A DNA stretch of 64,000 nucleotides, taken from Phorcus lineatus (lineage: Eukaryota > Mollusca > Gastropoda > Trochida > Trochidae). The translations under genes were made by a program, and so were the position numbers. Positions 1 to 13,369 of the stretch are shown in pieces. The notes beneath the pieces are model-generated. The model searched no databases and had not been told where the DNA came from. It saw only the letters and a program-made list of their open reading frames with translations. The stretch is from NCBI GenBank assembly GCA_921293015.1, contig OV121096.1, positions 11,659,000-11,722,999 of the forward strand, in the 5' to 3' direction. The stretch's first letter is position 1. Each line of letters begins with the position of its first letter.

Positions 1-84
1 ACACGACTTGCACTTTTGAGACAATACATTTTTTTTCTCATGATGGTATTTTGAACTTGTTGCAAATAGCTAAGAAGTTTCATA

Positions 85-506
85 CATTCTCCCCCAGCAG
101 ATGTAGCTCCGTCTTAAATTCCTACACAAACCTCTGTCCTAATACAACCACTTCGAGATATTTAGCAGTTTGTCCTAGTGGGAAAATATTGGAACACAAA
201 CCATCAGCAAAATTTAAGCCAGTGTAAATACATGCGTAGCGTAATTGCTGTAACCGATCCGTGTGCATTGATGCAGTTGCTAAATAAAGCGACTTTGTTC
301 CGTAAAGATGACCCATGTGCAATGTGCAATGTGCACATTGATACATTGACATAGAGTTTGGCTATCATTAAGCAAACGGAATAACTGGAATGACAGCTTT
401 TCCGATGGGTTAACTAACTTGGATTCTAATACATTGGGAAATGCTCAAACTAGGACAGAGTTTGTATAGGAATTATTTCCTGAGCTAACGTTGTTTGGAG
501 AGAATG
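85..506. mobile_element. Long-TIR MITE, degenerate copy
   Basis: The left end reads CATTCTCCCCCAGCAG followed by a stretch containing TAGCTCCGTC. The right end (450-506) is its degenerate inverted counterpart, ending GGAGAGAATG. The interior shares order and sequence with the better copy at 8277-8735 (gcaattgctgta / gcagtcgctaa, aataaagcgact, a gtgcacat block). No coding capacity is seen. No target duplication survives at this copy. Non-autonomous DNA transposon; the superfamily is inferred from the 8277 copy only. Confidence 0.7.
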
Positions 507-2471
507 ATAAGCCAACACAGGATAAGCACTTATAACAAAGTTGTGTAAATATTAGTTCCATCTTGTCCCTGCATTGTGTCCAATAGATATAATAAAGTGA
601 AGAACCTCTCCGATAATTTTCAATTAATGTCAACTCTCCAATAGTTCATTCAAGGGTTGACAAAATTTTGTGGTAAATACATTGAGTAGGAAAAATAAAC
701 ACATTAATGCTTTACTTGAATTAAATGAGAAAAGTTTCGAATGAATTTGATCAGTTTTGTCACTTAGGTAACATAGATACGGCAGTGGGTAGAGACCTCA
801 AATAGTTAGAAGTGACTTAGTTGTAAGTTAGATATGGTCCTAAAGTGTCCATTAGTTTGGTACGTGGATTGAATGAAATTTGACAATAGAAATCCTCGGC
901 CTATCCGCCTTGGATGATATCCTCGTGACAAACTAATAAAGACTTTTTCGGACTGTATTCCACAAATTTATTTTGTTAATATCGTATTATCTAATTTTAA
1001 CGATCGAATGCAGTTAGACAATAAAAATACAAACTTTTAATTGCAAATATTAATTTGAATACCATATATCATGATTAAGACGTAACAAAGTAACAATCTC
1101 GCAACAGTGTGAGAGTGGGATTAAAATGATATTATGAAGATAACAAATTTGTGGATGAATTAATAGATTTCATTCTTGCATTTATCTACAAGTGAATGTA
1201 AAATAAGTTGATAAATATATTAGAATAGCCCTATGTACGCAAAGCAACCATCTTATTACGAACAAATACAGTTTTCAGAAATTTGAATTATATTTGTGTA
1301 ATGAGATTGTTCAGTGTCGTATAAGGAGTCCTATTTACAAGTGCAAAGTAAACAGTTTCTAGAAAAATTTGAATTTTCACCCGATTGCAAACTGATAATA
1401 TTTATTTTGAAATCCTTTAAGAGCTTCAAACTGAAAAATCATCTTATCATAGACTCTTATATGCCCGTAGTTTGACCCAAGGTAAAATCTATCTTATTTT
1501 GAATACAGGTAGGTAAAACGGATTTTTTGGGGTAAGTTGTAACGTCTGATTATTGTGTTTGACTCTATAAACAACAATAACAGAAGAATTACTTTTATGT
1601 TTATATATAAGTGCAAAGTAATGGTTTCTAAAGCTTAAAAAGTCAGGACAAAACTTAAGTGATATTGTTTCATATCCCTTAAAGAAAACCAACAAATGCT
1701 TTTTTTGTGAAAAAGTTGAAAACTATTTTTGTGTGACACATGCCAGCAAACTTTTAACCAGATTTCACTTTCCTGATCATTTGATGCTGTGAGGTATCAA
1801 TGGAAAAAGAATAATCTCCAATGGTATCTTTAAATTAAAAAAAGCGTTCGTTCCCCGATATGTAAAAACATACATTTCAAATGGATCCTCTTCAGGGGTG
1901 TAGTTTTGAACTTTCCATTCATACATTTTGAATATATGTTATCTTCATAAGCATAGAATAACTTACATTCTTCAGAAAATTTTTTCCAGATAATGGTAAG
2001 TTGAAAACTTCAGACGTAATTTCTGCCACTTCCTGGTTTTTCTACAATACACGAATAGTACAGTTTTTTCAACGTTAAGATAAGACAATGGTGGGTTATT
2101 TGAATATTTAACTTTATTGAGTATTTTCCCACACTAACAACAATTTCTGATGCAGGGCTGTTTGGAGATTGGTCGCTCTTATTTTTCATAAGAGAAATTA
2201 ATTTAAATAAATAACGTAATTGAAAAGGAGAAGTGATTTCATGTAATTGGCAAAGAAATAGACGATGAAGATCCTACCATTATCAAAAATCTCTTCTTTG
2301 GCCTATGTCATGGCGTGTGGCCAATCTGTATTCGCTGTGTGGGCTTCATTGCACTTAAGAGATCTCTTCAATGAAGCAGACGATAAGAAAGGAGGCAGAT
2401 AGTTAGGTGAGAAAGTGCCTTAACAGTGTTTTTAATCTGTTAACGAGCTAAATTCTCGTCTAAAATCGGAA
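507..2471. other. AT-rich intergenic DNA without recognised genes
   Basis: I see no coding region, RNA gene or named repeat here. A weak local direct repeat of about 100 bp pairs 1335-1440 with 1610-1700; both copies contain AAGTGCAAAGTAA followed by GTTTCTA and then a cctttaagag / cccttaaag block. It looks like an old local duplication. Confidence 0.5.
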
Positions 2472-2735
2472 CGCGGCTGTCAAGAGTCTTTCACATATAT
2501 CACGGCTGCTAATATTACTGTAGGGAGAACGGATGCAAACTATTGTGGCTATGCATTGCAGTGAAATCTATGGGCACCCGCTGGAACTAGAGAACGATGG
2601 GTGGTACTGCGCTGAGATTCAGTGTAGTATTCACCAAAATCTAACTGCTTGTAGATCAGTTCTCTACTTCAAAGTTGGCGGGACCTTTGGGGGATTCGAA
2701 CCCCGTGACCTCTTGATCCGAAGCTGAACGAACTA
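2472..2735 (-). repeat. tRNA-derived SINE, minus strand
   Basis: Read on the minus strand, the tRNA-like part (2685-2730) contains the B box GGTTCGAATCCCC. The body follows (CTGCAGT-like block, TTCAGCGCAGTACCACCC, AACAATAGTTTGCAT), and the tail corresponds to ATATGTGAAAGACTCTTGACAGC. The head start (A box) is missing or diverged. The 64-codon open frame over it is repeat-derived, not a gene. Confidence 0.85.
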
Positions 2736-3381
2736 TTTTAAAGGAGAGGAAGAATGTTAACAAGGTAACTGAGAAAATGATTATTGTTATCAATGATGCA
2801 GTGAAAGAATAACATTCGCAATGAAAAGACTATTTTTTTATATTTTAAAAGAATATTTGAGTATATTTTTTTGTGCCAGTCAGATTATTATGTATACAAA
2901 CCGCTTGAACATATACATATCATAACAGATTATCTTTCTATAGATCTATAAATCAAATATAAGTTTACAGTATATCTACATCAATTCCATTGATTATATT
3001 TATGTGATCTCTTCAAAGCAGCAATCTTTGAGTAAGACGCTCCAATGTGGTGAACCTACAACCCATGGAGATGAATATGTTTTAGATACAATATTAGTAT
3101 CTTCGTCCTAGCAAATGAGATACTTCGATGAAAAAGTCTTATCAAAAGCTATCATTAGCAGGAAGGAAGTATTAAGCCCTTTTGAATTGATAGGCTTTCT
3201 TCCGTTCTTTGATGTCACCATTAATCAAAGGATATACTCTTTGTAGTTCACTGATGTATAGATAATCACAACGCACCTTCCTTAATACCGAAAGACCGTG
3301 TTTACATACAAAAGTAAAATCAAGACTCGACATTCAACAGAAAGCATATAAAATAATACTGTATTATTAATGGAAGATTTC

Positions 3382-3518
3382 ACAAATAAAAAAAGATTCA
3401 AAGAAGACAATACAGGACTACCATTCAACCCTTCTTTCTCTCTGTGGTGGAGACAAATAAAAAAGATTCAAAGAAGACAATACAGGACTACCATTCAACC
3501 CTTCTCTCTGTGGTGGAG
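3382..3518. repeat. Two-copy tandem duplication, 67-70 bp unit
   Basis: Two nearly identical units lie head to tail (3382-3451 and 3452-3518). Each starts ACAAATAAAAAA, passes through GGACTACCATTCAACCC and ends GTGGTGGAG. They differ by a one-base A-run change and a two-base TC change. The near-identity implies a recent slippage or duplication event. Confidence 0.9.
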
Positions 3519-3727
3519 ACTCTGACATTAAATTAATGTCCAAACATCGATGAAAACATTTTTGTCGTAGGCAAATGTACCATTTTCTCTGCATTGCGCA
3601 TCCTTAGGAATGACGTCCTGCCAGAAGCCTATCTCCATGTCAATCATGGCTCAAAAGGTATGATTTTCATCAGGCCCAATCATCGGGTAATTTAAACCTT
3701 AATGCATTTTTCTGAAGTTGGTTGTTT

Positions 3728-3845
3728 AAGTCCAGCGCCGTCATTTCTAATAGTACTCATACGCTAAGCTGCAGAAATCTAAAGAACTAAAAGAAAACTT
3801 GAGCAAACACAGCAAGGCTTGGATTAGACAGTTGTAAAAAAGGGA
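3728..3845. repeat. Unnamed dispersed repeat, copy 1
   Basis: This block contains CCGTCATTTCTAATAG, then a ctaagctgcagaaa segment, an aaaga run, cacagcaaggct and gacagttgt. The order and sequence match 10125-10245. The family is unidentified. No terminal structure was found. Confidence 0.6.
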
Positions 3846-3910
3846 ATTCAAGTAGTTGATCTTATTTTACCTTTGGTGTTTTTGTCTTACTCAATGTACT
3901 CAATGATCGA

Positions 3911-3960
3911 TTTATATGCTTTCTAACTTTATATGCTTTCTAACTTTATATGCTTTTTAA
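3911..3960. repeat. Short minisatellite, 17-bp unit x3
   Basis: TTTATATGCTTTCTAAC is present three times in succession; the third copy has CTTTTTAAC instead of CTTTCTAAC. Confidence 0.9.
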
Positions 3961-4417
3961 CTAATAAATACAAAAGTGTAATTTGAATTGGACCTCGACA
4001 TTAAAATATTTAACAGAAAGTATTATTATACTATCGAATGCTAAAGAAAAAGTGGTCCTTCGGTGATGTTTTTTTGCAGTAGTCAGGTATCATAAAACAT
4101 ATTCATTTGCCGATGACCAAAACAATGAATTAAAATCTCTAATCAATAAGTTGTTTGACAGAGAAAATATCATCCACTATACCTAGAAAACATTACCTCA
4201 ATAACGTGAGTAGCTGTCTATAACATTTACAGTCAAGCCCTAGATACAATGAAACAAACCGTAGATACGCACATTTCTCTGGAGGTCAGCATCTTTTAAA
4301 AAAATACATTTTTAAAGCAAATCCCAATTATGCAATTAATTTGTATCACTTTTACTTAATATGTCGGAGTTGAATTTTGAGCTCACATACAGGGATTTGC
4401 TTGAAAAATGGGTCTTT

Positions 4418-4592
4418 CAGTGCAGGACCACACATTGTTTGCTGGCTTTGAACAGCCGATGCTCGCAGGTTTCATCACAATGCATAGCCACAAAAGTTTT
4501 GCGAGATTGATCCCTGCATTGATACCACCAGCCGTGTTGTAAGTAAAATACTCTTGGAAACAGCGTTAAACCACAAATCACCTCACCTGACT
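4418..4592 (+). repeat. SINE body and tail, 5' truncated
   Basis: Only the tRNA-unrelated body and tail of the SINE remain: a gtttgctggctttgaacagccgatgctcgcagg block, ATGCATAGCCACAA, CAGCCGTG, GTAAAATACTCTTGGAAAC, and the end GCGTTAAACC followed by cacctcacctga. The head with both Pol III boxes is absent. Confidence 0.8.
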
Positions 4593-5831
4593 TATTTACC
4601 ACAGGGCCTGGAAAGTAAAAGAGCAAATCTCAGAAACTGTTTTTTTCAATTTTCAAAGTTTCGTAAGGAAGGAATTGAAATGTGTACGGAATTAAGAATG
4701 GATGAATCGATTTTGTGATCTGTATCAAAGAAACATGTTTTTACTTATGTGTAGGTAATGGGTAATCGGCACGAAAGTTATCAAATGTTTCTACTTTCAA
4801 ATATGATAGATATTTGGTAAATAAAAAATTGGTCTCTTAAAGTAAATTGGCATGCTTTAATATAGACAAATTATCTCGTAGTAATATTCATTATTCCTTG
4901 ACTTAAGCGTTGCTTTTTAATGACAAATAACAAATTTTTAATGGATTCCATTGGATTTCTATCATGATGTAGAAATTAATTTAGGAAAATTTTTAATTAT
5001 TGAATTAAAGCGAGTTTATCCATTTCTTATGCTAAAAAGGATATTCTAAATCAATGTAATACATGAAGCCTTCTAAATAGAAGTTTCTGGTGTCTAGTAT
5101 TGACTTTTTAGGCTTAACGAGTCTTACAAAGAAAAGGAGAAAACAATAAAGCGATAAAGTAGATGATGTCTATTTAAGTTTTTTTCATTTTAAAGCCAGG
5201 ATCGATTTAAAGTGTTTTATGACGAGAAACTTATCAAGTAAACAATTCTTTATTCCGATATTTAGACTGGGCATTTAGGCCAATGTCCTATAATTATATA
5301 AAAGTATATAAAGTATTTGGTTAACATTTGGTTATATATGTTACAGTAAATCTGTAAATAAATAATGTAATAAATGTTTCACTCAATTAATACACGTATT
5401 TACTAAAACGTATAGAAAATACACATATTTCATATAGTTCTTAAATATAAGATTTAATTAAATCTAAAAAAATGCTGAAAGATAAAAGTGTCATATATAT
5501 TTGTACAACAGATGAAATGGAGATGCCAATTTTATATAAATTGTTTCACATTTGAGAAAGTTCATTATATCTATATGAATTTATATCCCTCATTCTATAG
5601 AAAAGTAGTAGTTTATGTACTAATTCACTTTTTTGCACAACTATCAGTTTTTATGATTTGAAGCATGATAATGGAAAACGTTAACCTCTGTGGACAATGG
5701 TTCTTAAATGATTGATTGTCTTGTGGGTTTCAATGCGTCTTAAAGCAGTGGTTGAAATGTCATCTTACTTAAACCAAAGGATTTAAGAATTTTTCATTAT
5801 CTATCATATTTTACTACACTTTTTTACCATG

Positions 5832-5879
<48 letters not shown>

Positions 5880-8090
5880 TATTATGTTAAAGACAAATAG
5901 TCTAGGTTAATATACAACTTGCATAATATGTCGAATAGCTCAGGCCCACTTATTTCTTCTAGACATGTTATTTAAGAAGAACAGTACTGCTTAATTCGTC
6001 TCCAGGTGACACGAAGTAACTCCACGTCGTAATGTACCTTAATGTAATTCTAAAACAGTTTCTTGTTACATATAGCTTGGGGGCATTAAGAGCAAGTTGA
6101 AAAAGGTAAATTCAGCAGGGTATTACATAAACTTGTTTATAGATCGGGATTGTTGTGCATTCATCTTTTAGAAACAGAATAATTTTTCAGTTAATCGTCT
6201 ATTAATTCTGACGAGGTCCCTTAGTTTCTTTGATTTTTAAAAAAATTATATATTGATTCATACACACCTGTCCTTGGTGTGTTTTTAATTCATAATTTCT
6301 GTATCAAAGCACTTAGGTTGTCCATAGGTTGTTCTAATTTCTACATCAATAATAGTGCATCCAGTATCCCGATTGATTATTGACGTTCATATTGCCGGTA
6401 TAAAACAGTCTTTACCGTAATATAGGTTTTAGACAAAACATGTTCTAAAAAGTTTGACGTTCTGCCAAACTTATGAAGATCCTTAACTTTAAAAAGAATT
6501 ATAAAAAATACTATAACAACCTTCAAAGGTTATGTAGGTCCTTGAGGTTAAATCAATATGTGTGGCTGAATGGCTTGTTTTAGCATATGAGATGTAATTA
6601 AACAGTTGGATATGAAAGAAGGTTTTTCCCTTTTTTTGAAATAATGTCGTAGGTTTTGTAAACATTAAATTTTATGTTGTGTAAGTGTTCTTCTTCACAG
6701 GTCACGTCGGTATTTTGCTCCAGGGCAACTCGAACCTACAGCTGCGTGCCAAAAGTTTGTTCACATACCTGAATATACTAGTGCAAATATCATATAATTT
6801 GAGATGTCTTTGAGGTATCATAGCGTTGCGAAAAAGAAACGTATAAAATTGAAATTTCAATACAAATATGCAAATCCATTCTTCTTTAAGGCGAAGGTTT
6901 ATCGTACCCCACAATTACCCGTAACTGTTTTGGCACGTGATTGAAGTGAACAGGGCCCGGGGTCAAAATTCCAAAAACACTAAATTTTTTTTTTCTTCAT
7001 AAAATCCTATATAAGTTATCAACTTCTTAAAAATCTAGTCACGTTTGTTCCTTAGCACAGAGTCAATGTGATTATGTTGGTTTTAATCTCAGAGAGTCGA
7101 TATGGAACATTTTATTTGACATTTAACAAAATCGAAATTTCGAATATTTTACCCCTTCTGTCTATAACCATATGCCAAAATTCGAAGTTTTGCACGAGTG
7201 ACAAGACATTGCCAAAATTAGTTCAAGAACGGCTATTTCACACATGCACAGTTGATGATCCATTGTCAGTTTTGCTGAAGTTATTCTATTGACGTTGAAA
7301 GGAAACCCAAATTACATGATATTTGTACTACGACTCAGTCGTAAGTGAACAAACTTTCGGTATGCAGCTATAGTTTAATGAATTATCTTAAAGGTGAATT
7401 GGTAACTTGGTTTTCTAGTGATAGATTATTTACAACAAGAGCAAAGTGTTTTTTAAGGAAATCAGTTTTGTCTATTCCGATATAAAAAAATTCTTTTTGT
7501 ACTTTTTGTTGTCGATTTTCACTGTGATATCAATATTATACATCTTTGAAAAAAGAAAAAAATATTGAAGGCAGAATTCATGCTCCAAATAGACTCAATA
7601 GAATAGATGTAGTTCAGTTGTGTAAGAACAGCAAAAGAATGCTTATTTTGCGTGACTTAATTTGACAGTTGGGCTTTACCCTGACCGATAAATTTACTTA
7701 GTTTTGCGGGCTTGCGTTACATATAAATACTGAAAGATCATAGTATTCCCATGCAATGAATGCTGGAAAATTTAACGTCCTCAGTTACCAAAGCAAAGAT
7801 CTGTTTAGATGTACAGAAATAAACCAAGTAGCTCATTTCAAATGTTATAAATTTCTCATTTAAAATAATCATTATCGAATATAGTCTTCTTTATTGCTTA
7901 CGTAGATTATTTTGAAATTCGGATGCAAATTTAAGAAATGATGATGAACGTTTATCAAATTTGTGATTTTTTTATATACTCGTGTATATACGGTAAAAGC
8001 ATCCGACGCTGATATTGCTTGATTATAGATGCCAACACAGAGATAATTAGCACCATATAATAATAGTATTAGTACGTGATGAATTTAGCT
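4593..8090. other. AT-rich intergenic DNA with an (AT)n tract
   Basis: There is no recognisable gene or dispersed repeat apart from an (AT)n microsatellite at about 5839-5872. The open frames at 6702-6914 (minus) and 7068-7292 (plus) show no domain or composition signal and are treated as chance. Confidence 0.5.
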
Positions 8091-8235
8091 TTCATGTGAT
8101 TGGATGATTATCAAAGACAGGAAGAAATAGATGGAAAAGGTGAGGGATCAGAGGTCATGAACGGTAAAATGAGAGGAAAAACAGCAGGTTTTAGAACCAA
8201 ATTTGGTCTGGCTTCAATCCGTCGAACTTGGGTTC
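8090..8235 (+). repeat. Dispersed repeat shared with 19.9, 35.1 and 37.6 kb (weak copy)
   Basis: The block carries acagcaggttttaaaacc-like and tggcttcaatccgtcgaac segments that parallel the 19875-20125 copy (gacagcaggttttaaaacg, gtggcttctacccggcgac). It is the most diverged member. Its purine-rich first half (gaagaaatagatggaaaag) matches the family's purine-rich arm. Confidence 0.45.
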
Positions 8236-8276
8236 ACTTACTTGGCTGGTACATCTGTAAGTGACATTTAAGCACT

Positions 8277-8735
8277 CATTCTCTCCCAAAAGTGGTAGCT
8301 CCGTCATTAATTCCTATACAATCTCTGTCTTAATACGAAGGTTTCTCGGTCTTCAGGCAGTTTCCCCTAACGGGACAATATTGCAACTTAAACTACCTGG
8401 CAATATTTCAGCCAATGAAAACGCCGAATGCATAAATAGCATGTTTGTTTTCACACAGGCCTAAACAATAATGCAGTCGCTAACTGAGCTGTATTTGTTC
8501 TGTAAAGAAGACTCACAGTGCAAGGTGCATATTCGAATAAAGTTTAGCTTTTGGAAAGCTTGCGGAAGTAACTAAGGCGTTTTGAATAATAACTTTTGAA
8601 ACGGCGTCACTGATTGCACAACTAACTTTGATTGCATCCGATCAGGTTTCTACATTTCGTGCCCAAGAAACCTTCGTATTAAGACAGAGGTTGTGTAGGA
8701 ATTTATGACGTAGCTACCTTTGTTGGGAGAGAATG
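8277..8735. mobile_element. Long-TIR MITE with 9-bp target duplication
   Basis: The termini are CATTCTCTCCC... and ...GGGAGAGAATG. The inverted similarity runs inward for about 70 bp (tagctccgtcattaattcctatacaat on the left, tgtaggaatttatgacgtagctac on the right). Flanks are TTAAGCACT (8268-8276) and TGAAGCACT (8736-8744), a 9-bp duplication with one mismatch. Long TIRs with a 9-bp duplication fit a Mutator-like origin; that assignment is inference. There is no transposase. The 67-codon frame inside is not a gene. Confidence 0.82.
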
Positions 8736-8744
8736 TGAAGCACT

Positions 8745-9732
8745 CAGACCACTTCACAACGACTAGGTATTGAATCATGTGATGGTACATGTTTGTACTT
8801 GAAATAACAGAAACACTTTGGTGTTAAATTATTTTGTTACCATAATTTGCAGTGCTTGTGTTTAAACTTGCACACTCTATTTCAAACACTAAACATGTAA
8901 ACGATATTGATCACTTACAAATTCAAATAAAAGAACAGCTCATTTTAACAAAAAATAGCTGATATTTTTGTATTCTTACATAAAAATATTGCAGTAACAA
9001 TTGCAGGAAATTTTGAATTCTGTAGATGTGTAAAATACTTTTTCAGAATGAATGCTTTAGCGTTGTATTAAAATCACTGTCACAGAAATGCACCCGAATA
9101 AAGGATACATCGTGAAAACACCAGCCAGATTGTCAGATTGAATAAATATTTATTCCTCCTCTTTCTGCTCTTGACTATATCATCTATGTTTAAAGTGTTT
9201 AGAGAGAATTAATTTACCAACTTCATTCAAGAATCAAAAATAACATCACGGTTTGTGAACTATTTCAAAGACAAAATTGTCAACTTTCTTTTGAATGATA
9301 GATCGACTACAGCACGCAAGACACTGATCTACATGAATGAAAATAGATTGTTTGTGTTCGAATAGTCATGCGTGCCTTCATAGAAAAAATAAGGACATGG
9401 GATTTATATATATTTTTAGGACAAATTGTTTAGACCATATATTTGTGATTGAAAACGTCATATTTGAATTTAAAAATTCTTATCTTATTTTCAATAAATC
9501 CAGCAAATAATCATTAATCGAATAATATTTCATAATGCATCATATTAAAATTAAGGAGAATCGTTTGTGACGGTAACGTATCTTCAATGCTATAATGTGA
9601 GCATTGGAAAAACAAATGTGTTGTCAACAGTAAATTTCAACGTGATGTTCAAAGTATCAAATCATCGTGTATTCTTTACAAATTTTTCTGCAATAACAAA
9701 TATCCAAGTAAAATTACATTTACAATATGTTC
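8745..9732. other. AT-rich intergenic DNA
   Basis: I recognise no coding, RNA or repeat feature here. Confidence 0.5.
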
Positions 9733-9925
9733 TCACTTACATAACGGCTGCTAGACACTGCAACGGCTATAGCTTTGCATTCCGGTGAAACCTTCGAGCA
9801 TCGGCTGGAACCATCGATCTATGGTTGGTACTGCGCTGAAATTCAGTGCAACATTTCATCCAAACCCTAAAGCTTGTATAACAGTTATCTACTGCAGACA
9901 AAGTTACCAAGCTTCTGGCGGGATA
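9733..9925 (-). repeat. SINE body, minus strand
   Basis: On the minus strand this holds the body (CTGCAGTAGATAAC, TTCAGCGCAGTACCAAC, GATGGTTCCAGCCGATGCTCGAAGG, ATGCAAAGC) ending near the CAGCCGTTATGTAAG tail. The tRNA-like head is reduced to TATCCCGCC at about 9918-9926. The two overlapping open frames (9567-9788, 9785-10054) derive from this repeat. Confidence 0.78.
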
Positions 9926-10124
9926 ACAGATGCCCAGATACCAACTGACTATTGTATTAACTTGCCATTAAGTATATATTTCTTCTATGCCTTCGCATCC
10001 CCAGGAACCGCGTCATGCCACACGCCAGTCTCAAATAAGGTTCACAAGGATTGATGTGCACTAGGCTGCAACACAGGAACATATAAAACTTGCTCCATTT
10101 TGTTTGATTTGCTTATTTTGTTCC

Positions 10125-10245
10125 AGCTCCGTCATTTCAAATAGGACTAATAATCTCAGCTCCAGAAAGCAAAAAACCTGATACAGAAAACGTGGTGAAA
10201 TACAGCAAGGCTGATTCATGACAGTTGTGTAGAGAGGGTCTTCCC
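10125..10245. repeat. Unnamed dispersed repeat, copy 2
   Basis: It matches 3728-3845: tccagctccgtcatttcaaataggact, ctcagctccagaaag, cagcaaggct, gacagttgtgtag. Same strand as copy 1. Family unknown. Confidence 0.6.
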
Positions 10246-10807
10246 TTAAGGTTTGACTATATATTTTTTTCCATTTTTTCTTTTGTTTTGTCTTATTAAT
10301 ATTTCACTTTCAACTCTAACTTGCAACATTGCCTGTGACTGGTTATTGACTGGTTAGGACTGGCTTTGGCTCACATAATGTCTCTAAATGTTAGTAAAAT
10401 TCATACATCAAACATCTGTACTCGATTCTTTCCTTTTTGATGAGGTTAACAACTCATTGAGTTTCACTTTAAATGTGATAAATGCTGGACTCTTAATTTT
10501 CCGTTTTAGCCTTACAAAGAAATTATGAACAGTATTGTCATTACTGTAGATTTTGTCTTTAAAAAAATAAACATTTAAGAAGTCGCATTAATTCACAGTG
10601 CAATCTTTAAACTTAACCTATTTTAAATTTCCATGATTTTTGTCTTGACAAAAATACTTCCACGGTATTTCATTAATGTAGATTCCACCTGAAAAAAATG
10701 TTTTCCTTAACATTAATTGTAGTATTTTATGAATGTATTTTTCTAGGTGCATTTTGGTAACATTTATAATTTCAGAATATGAATTTCAACTTTGATGTAC
10801 CAAGTAT

Positions 10808-10960
10808 ATAGAGGATACTAAACAAAATTCCATTTAATACTATTTCTATTAAACGAGTTAATGATTAAGTATAAAACGAGCGAAAGCGAGTTTGAAACCC
10901 AATCAATAACGAGTTTAATAAAAAAAATAATATTAAAGTTAAAGAAGTTTAGTAATCTGT
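10808..10960. mobile_element. Palindromic MITE-like element
   Basis: The left arm AGAGGATACTAAAC...TATTAAACGAGTTAATGATT is mirrored on the opposite strand by the right arm ACAGATTACTAAAC...TATTAAACTCGTTATTGATT, arms of about 60 bp with substitutions. The centre contains ACGAGCGAAAGCGAGTTTG. The left arm alone recurs at 17321-17385. No coding capacity. The target duplication is unclear. Confidence 0.65.
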
Positions 10961-12005
10961 TTATTACTTGACCTCACTAATCAAGCATGATTGCCGAAAC
11001 TGAACAAAACATTGCCGCGACTGTGCCGCCATTGTGACGTCACAACCACACAATATTGTGACATCATACGAACAGCGGATTTACACTAATTTAAAATCAC
11101 CGAATAAATATTACACTGCAGAATCTTACACGGTCGAGTAATAATTGCGTTTTCCTTACAATGATCTTTTTTAAGATGGAAAAGTAAATAGTTAACAAAG
11201 TAAGTTCACAAAGGGTTTTCAATTTAGAAAGGGGCATGCGAGGGTTGTTAAACTATCAGTTTTACTTTCTGAGCTCAATACACTGGAACAGAATGTTTTT
11301 CTTATTCTTCTTTAAACAAGAAGAGGAGTTTATTTTTATTATTGTTTGGCCCACATATCAAAACGTCGTGTGTATAAAGAATGTTAATTCGCATGTTGCA
11401 TAAGTGTTTTATAAGATAGAAATCAAATCTTTGACGAGCTCTTCCTGTTACGTGACACAAAGTTAATTGAATTCCCACTTAAAAGTTTGTGTAATATAAA
11501 GAATGCCGAGGTATGGTTAGTACATATGCACATGTATAATATTACCTTTTCTATTTTCTAATTCATTAATATAATCTGAAGTCTTCCTTCTACGACAATA
11601 GTGATTTTAGTGTTACCAGAGATTTTTTATGAGGAAAATGTGTAACATCTTTGTTAATTATTTCGGCCTTTATATAAGAATATGTTATCAGAAACATTAG
11701 TATAAATTCTCACTCGGTGGACATCCATGAGATATCCAATTTTTTGTTTTTCAAATTAGTTAATCAGATATGACAAATTCTAGTAAAAGCAAGTATTACA
11801 ATTGGGTACAGGTAATCATAAATGTTTCTTACCGTACTCAATTGATATCTATTCTTAATTTTTTAGGAATCTTTGGAGAATTTGAGCTGCTAATTAATTT
11901 CAAAATAACATTTTCACCAAGGTTGCTTCATTGACTTTTCGATGGTAACTCATTAATGATAAATTACTTATAAAATTTGATTGATACACTCGGCGTCTAA
12001 TAACA
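10961..12005. other. Intergenic DNA with a CRE-like palindrome
   Basis: A TGACGTCA palindrome lies at 11035-11042, in gtgacgtcac, followed by gtgacatcat about 30 bp later. It may be part of an unrecognised repeat (compare 13410-13460) rather than a regulatory site. Nothing else is recognised. Confidence 0.3.
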
Positions 12006-12305
12006 TTGTTTGGCAGATTACATTATAGTACTCCAACCTTATTTCAGTACAGGATTGATAATTTCCATATGTGTTTAAAAAGTTATGCAGTGAACCGTAT
12101 GAATAGTGGGCAAATATCAAAGTTTCAAATAATATTTATTTGTATGTCATTAGAAACTTTCGAACGGCGAGTCAAATTAACGAGACATACAGTTGTAATT
12201 GTTATAAAACCCCAGACAATATTCCTCGTAAAACAAGTGACGAAACTGTTAATTGAAAATGCATTTTTAAAGATCACATGCATCGAAATATTGAACGATA
12301 GATAA

Positions 12306-13369
12306 TATATTCATGTAATATATATACATGCTGTTGTAGATTATACATGCTTGCAAATCTTAATCTTTAACACTTTTAATTGAATGTATTTTATTTTACC
12401 AATAACAAATCATTTTGCCAAAGTATCAAATTTAATCGTGTCCATCTTCAATTTATCATCGAGAAGAATTATGATTACTTGAAATACCATTTTAATGATT
12501 CATGAGTATTTAGGCAGAATGGTTTCAATTTTTATTACAACTGACATTCAGAACACGTTTAAAAAAGATAATTTCCAACAACTAACTATATCTAATTACC
12601 ATTATGACAGTATTTTAAAATACCAAAAATAGCCGTCAATACGATTGTCAAGTATAATATAATTGCCAACATTTGCCAAAGGAAATAATAAGTCCAATCT
12701 CATTAAATATCAGTCAGACAATCTATAGCATTACAATAGATGTGGGTGGAGATTGCAAAAGGGTCTGCCTGAAAGAAGAAATGATTATTTAAAACAAGAT
12801 GTCAGAGCACTTTAGATAAAATGTATGTGAACAAATCAACAACATCAGACAATAATGCAACACAAAGTTTTCTCCTATATCTTCGATACTTTATAAGTAC
12901 CGTTTCATATGCTGACACTTAATCTATGTCCATGTTTTTCATACCGCGAGTGTCTTTGAAGGTGTTGATTAATACCATGATGCTTAGCTTTAAGACTTGA
13001 TAATGTATACGAGCGGTCCAACTTAATTCGTTTTTGGCCATACAGATTAAACTTACCTATCAAATAAATTCAGCAAGTTGACATCACTTATACGGAAATG
13101 ATTGAGAACTCTATGTGATGCTGTGTATTAGTATATATAATTCTGTTTTCAATGTATTACTACACACATTGACTTCCAGCTATCCGACAGGTAACTTCAG
13201 AGTCGATATTCCGCTTGGAAGTGGGATTAATCTCTTTCCAAAAGGAATTCACCGTATTTGTGTTCGTGTGTTTACACGGAGAGAGCAAATTGTTTTAATT
13301 TTATGTCATATTTTTTACAAAGAAGAAGTTTGAGTGAACAATTTTCGTAAACTAAGCTTTCCGCTACTG
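12306..13369. other. AT-rich intergenic DNA
   Basis: Nothing is recognised. Small open frames here show no motif, signal or family resemblance. Confidence 0.45.

Noticed and set aside
12006-12305. 99-codon open frame, among the longest in the window
   Set aside because: AT-rich codon make-up like its surroundings, no motif, signal or family resemblance, no repeat copy in the window. A frame of this length by chance is plausible in 64 kb.
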